In this document: piece after piece, positions 63,948 through 64,000 of the stretch
How the letters are laid out: every line of letters starts with the position of its first letter
Position numbering within the stretch: position 1 is the first letter of the stretch
Origin: Clostridiales bacterium
GTDB taxonomy: Bacteria; Bacillota; Clostridia; Lachnospirales; Lachnospiraceae
NCBI GenBank assembly: GCA_018372435.1
Contig: JAHAJA010000020.1
Coordinates: 1-64,000, forward strand
Reading direction: 5' to 3'
DNA: 64,000 nucleotides
The notes under the pieces: generated by a model
Databases searched by the model: none
The model's input: only the letters and a program-made list of their open reading frames with translations
Told to the model about the DNA's origin: nothing
Position numbers and translations under genes: made by a program

Positions 63948-64000
63948 AGATTATCAGACTGTAACCCCCTGATAATGCCAAACAGCTATATAACAATTAC

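Noticed and set aside
1..64000. CRISPR arrays, tRNA and rRNA genes
   Set aside because: No regularly spaced direct repeats of CRISPR size and no cloverleaf or rRNA signature sequences were recognised by reading; a tool-based scan would be needed to exclude them fully.

Overview
The window is AT-rich DNA of a low-GC Firmicute. The gene order (hprK, glk, murB, rapZ, whiA, crh-like), clostridial-type PfkA, a PPi-type phosphofructokinase, a long citrate synthase and a tyrosine T-box suggest a clostridium of the Lachnospiraceae (Lachnoclostridium phytofermentans-like). That placement is inferred from gene families, not from a database search. Most genes lie on the minus strand.

Region by region: 1-3.2 kb has an ABC exporter bracketed by hairpin repeats, a MITE-like palindrome, and pfkA. 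From 3.3 to 18.5 kb is a housekeeping block: dnaE, an unknown secreted protein, a Crh-like HPr (Glu at position 15, Ser at 46), whiA, rapZ, murB, ROK glucokinase, hprK, uvrC, a HAD phosphatase and ftsH. The 18.7-20.9 kb stretch holds a UPF0178 protein and an ECF sigma/anti-sigma pair on the plus strand. From 21 to 28 kb there is an oligopeptide ABC system with a fused OppDF ATPase, followed by an M20 amidohydrolase and an odd Lys/Gly-rich protein. From 28.3 to 42.2 kb are tyrS with its T-box leader, a membrane-anchored protein, asd, a YvyF-like protein, a PPi-type phosphofructokinase, dusB, coaX, small conserved genes, a LiaF-like membrane protein, birA, citrate synthase and argF with an ARG-box-like operator.

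The accessory part begins near 42.4 kb. A BlaI/BlaR1-type pair, whose sensor has no recognisable penicillin-binding domain, lies beside a secreted amidase_6-type Cys/His protein and a lipoprotein that resembles the amidase's N-terminal half. Next come relics (a decayed DUF4097-like fragment and a dead response-regulator receiver), an intact DUF4097-like protein with GSGD repeats, and a truncated tyrosine integrase.

From 48.8 to 55.7 kb lies a VanG-like (D-Ala-D-Ser) glycopeptide-resistance cluster with unusual layout. One unit is vanXY2, a membrane acyltransferase, vanR and vanS; a second is vanXY1, a VanG-type ligase and a soluble serine/alanine racemase. The VanT protein, normally one membrane-plus-racemase polypeptide, is split across the two units. 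Both promoters share a motif that may be the VanR site. The window ends with adenine deaminase, a TetR-controlled ABC-2 exporter whose promoter lies between two identical-type operators, lysS and greA. No tRNA, rRNA or CRISPR array was recognised.
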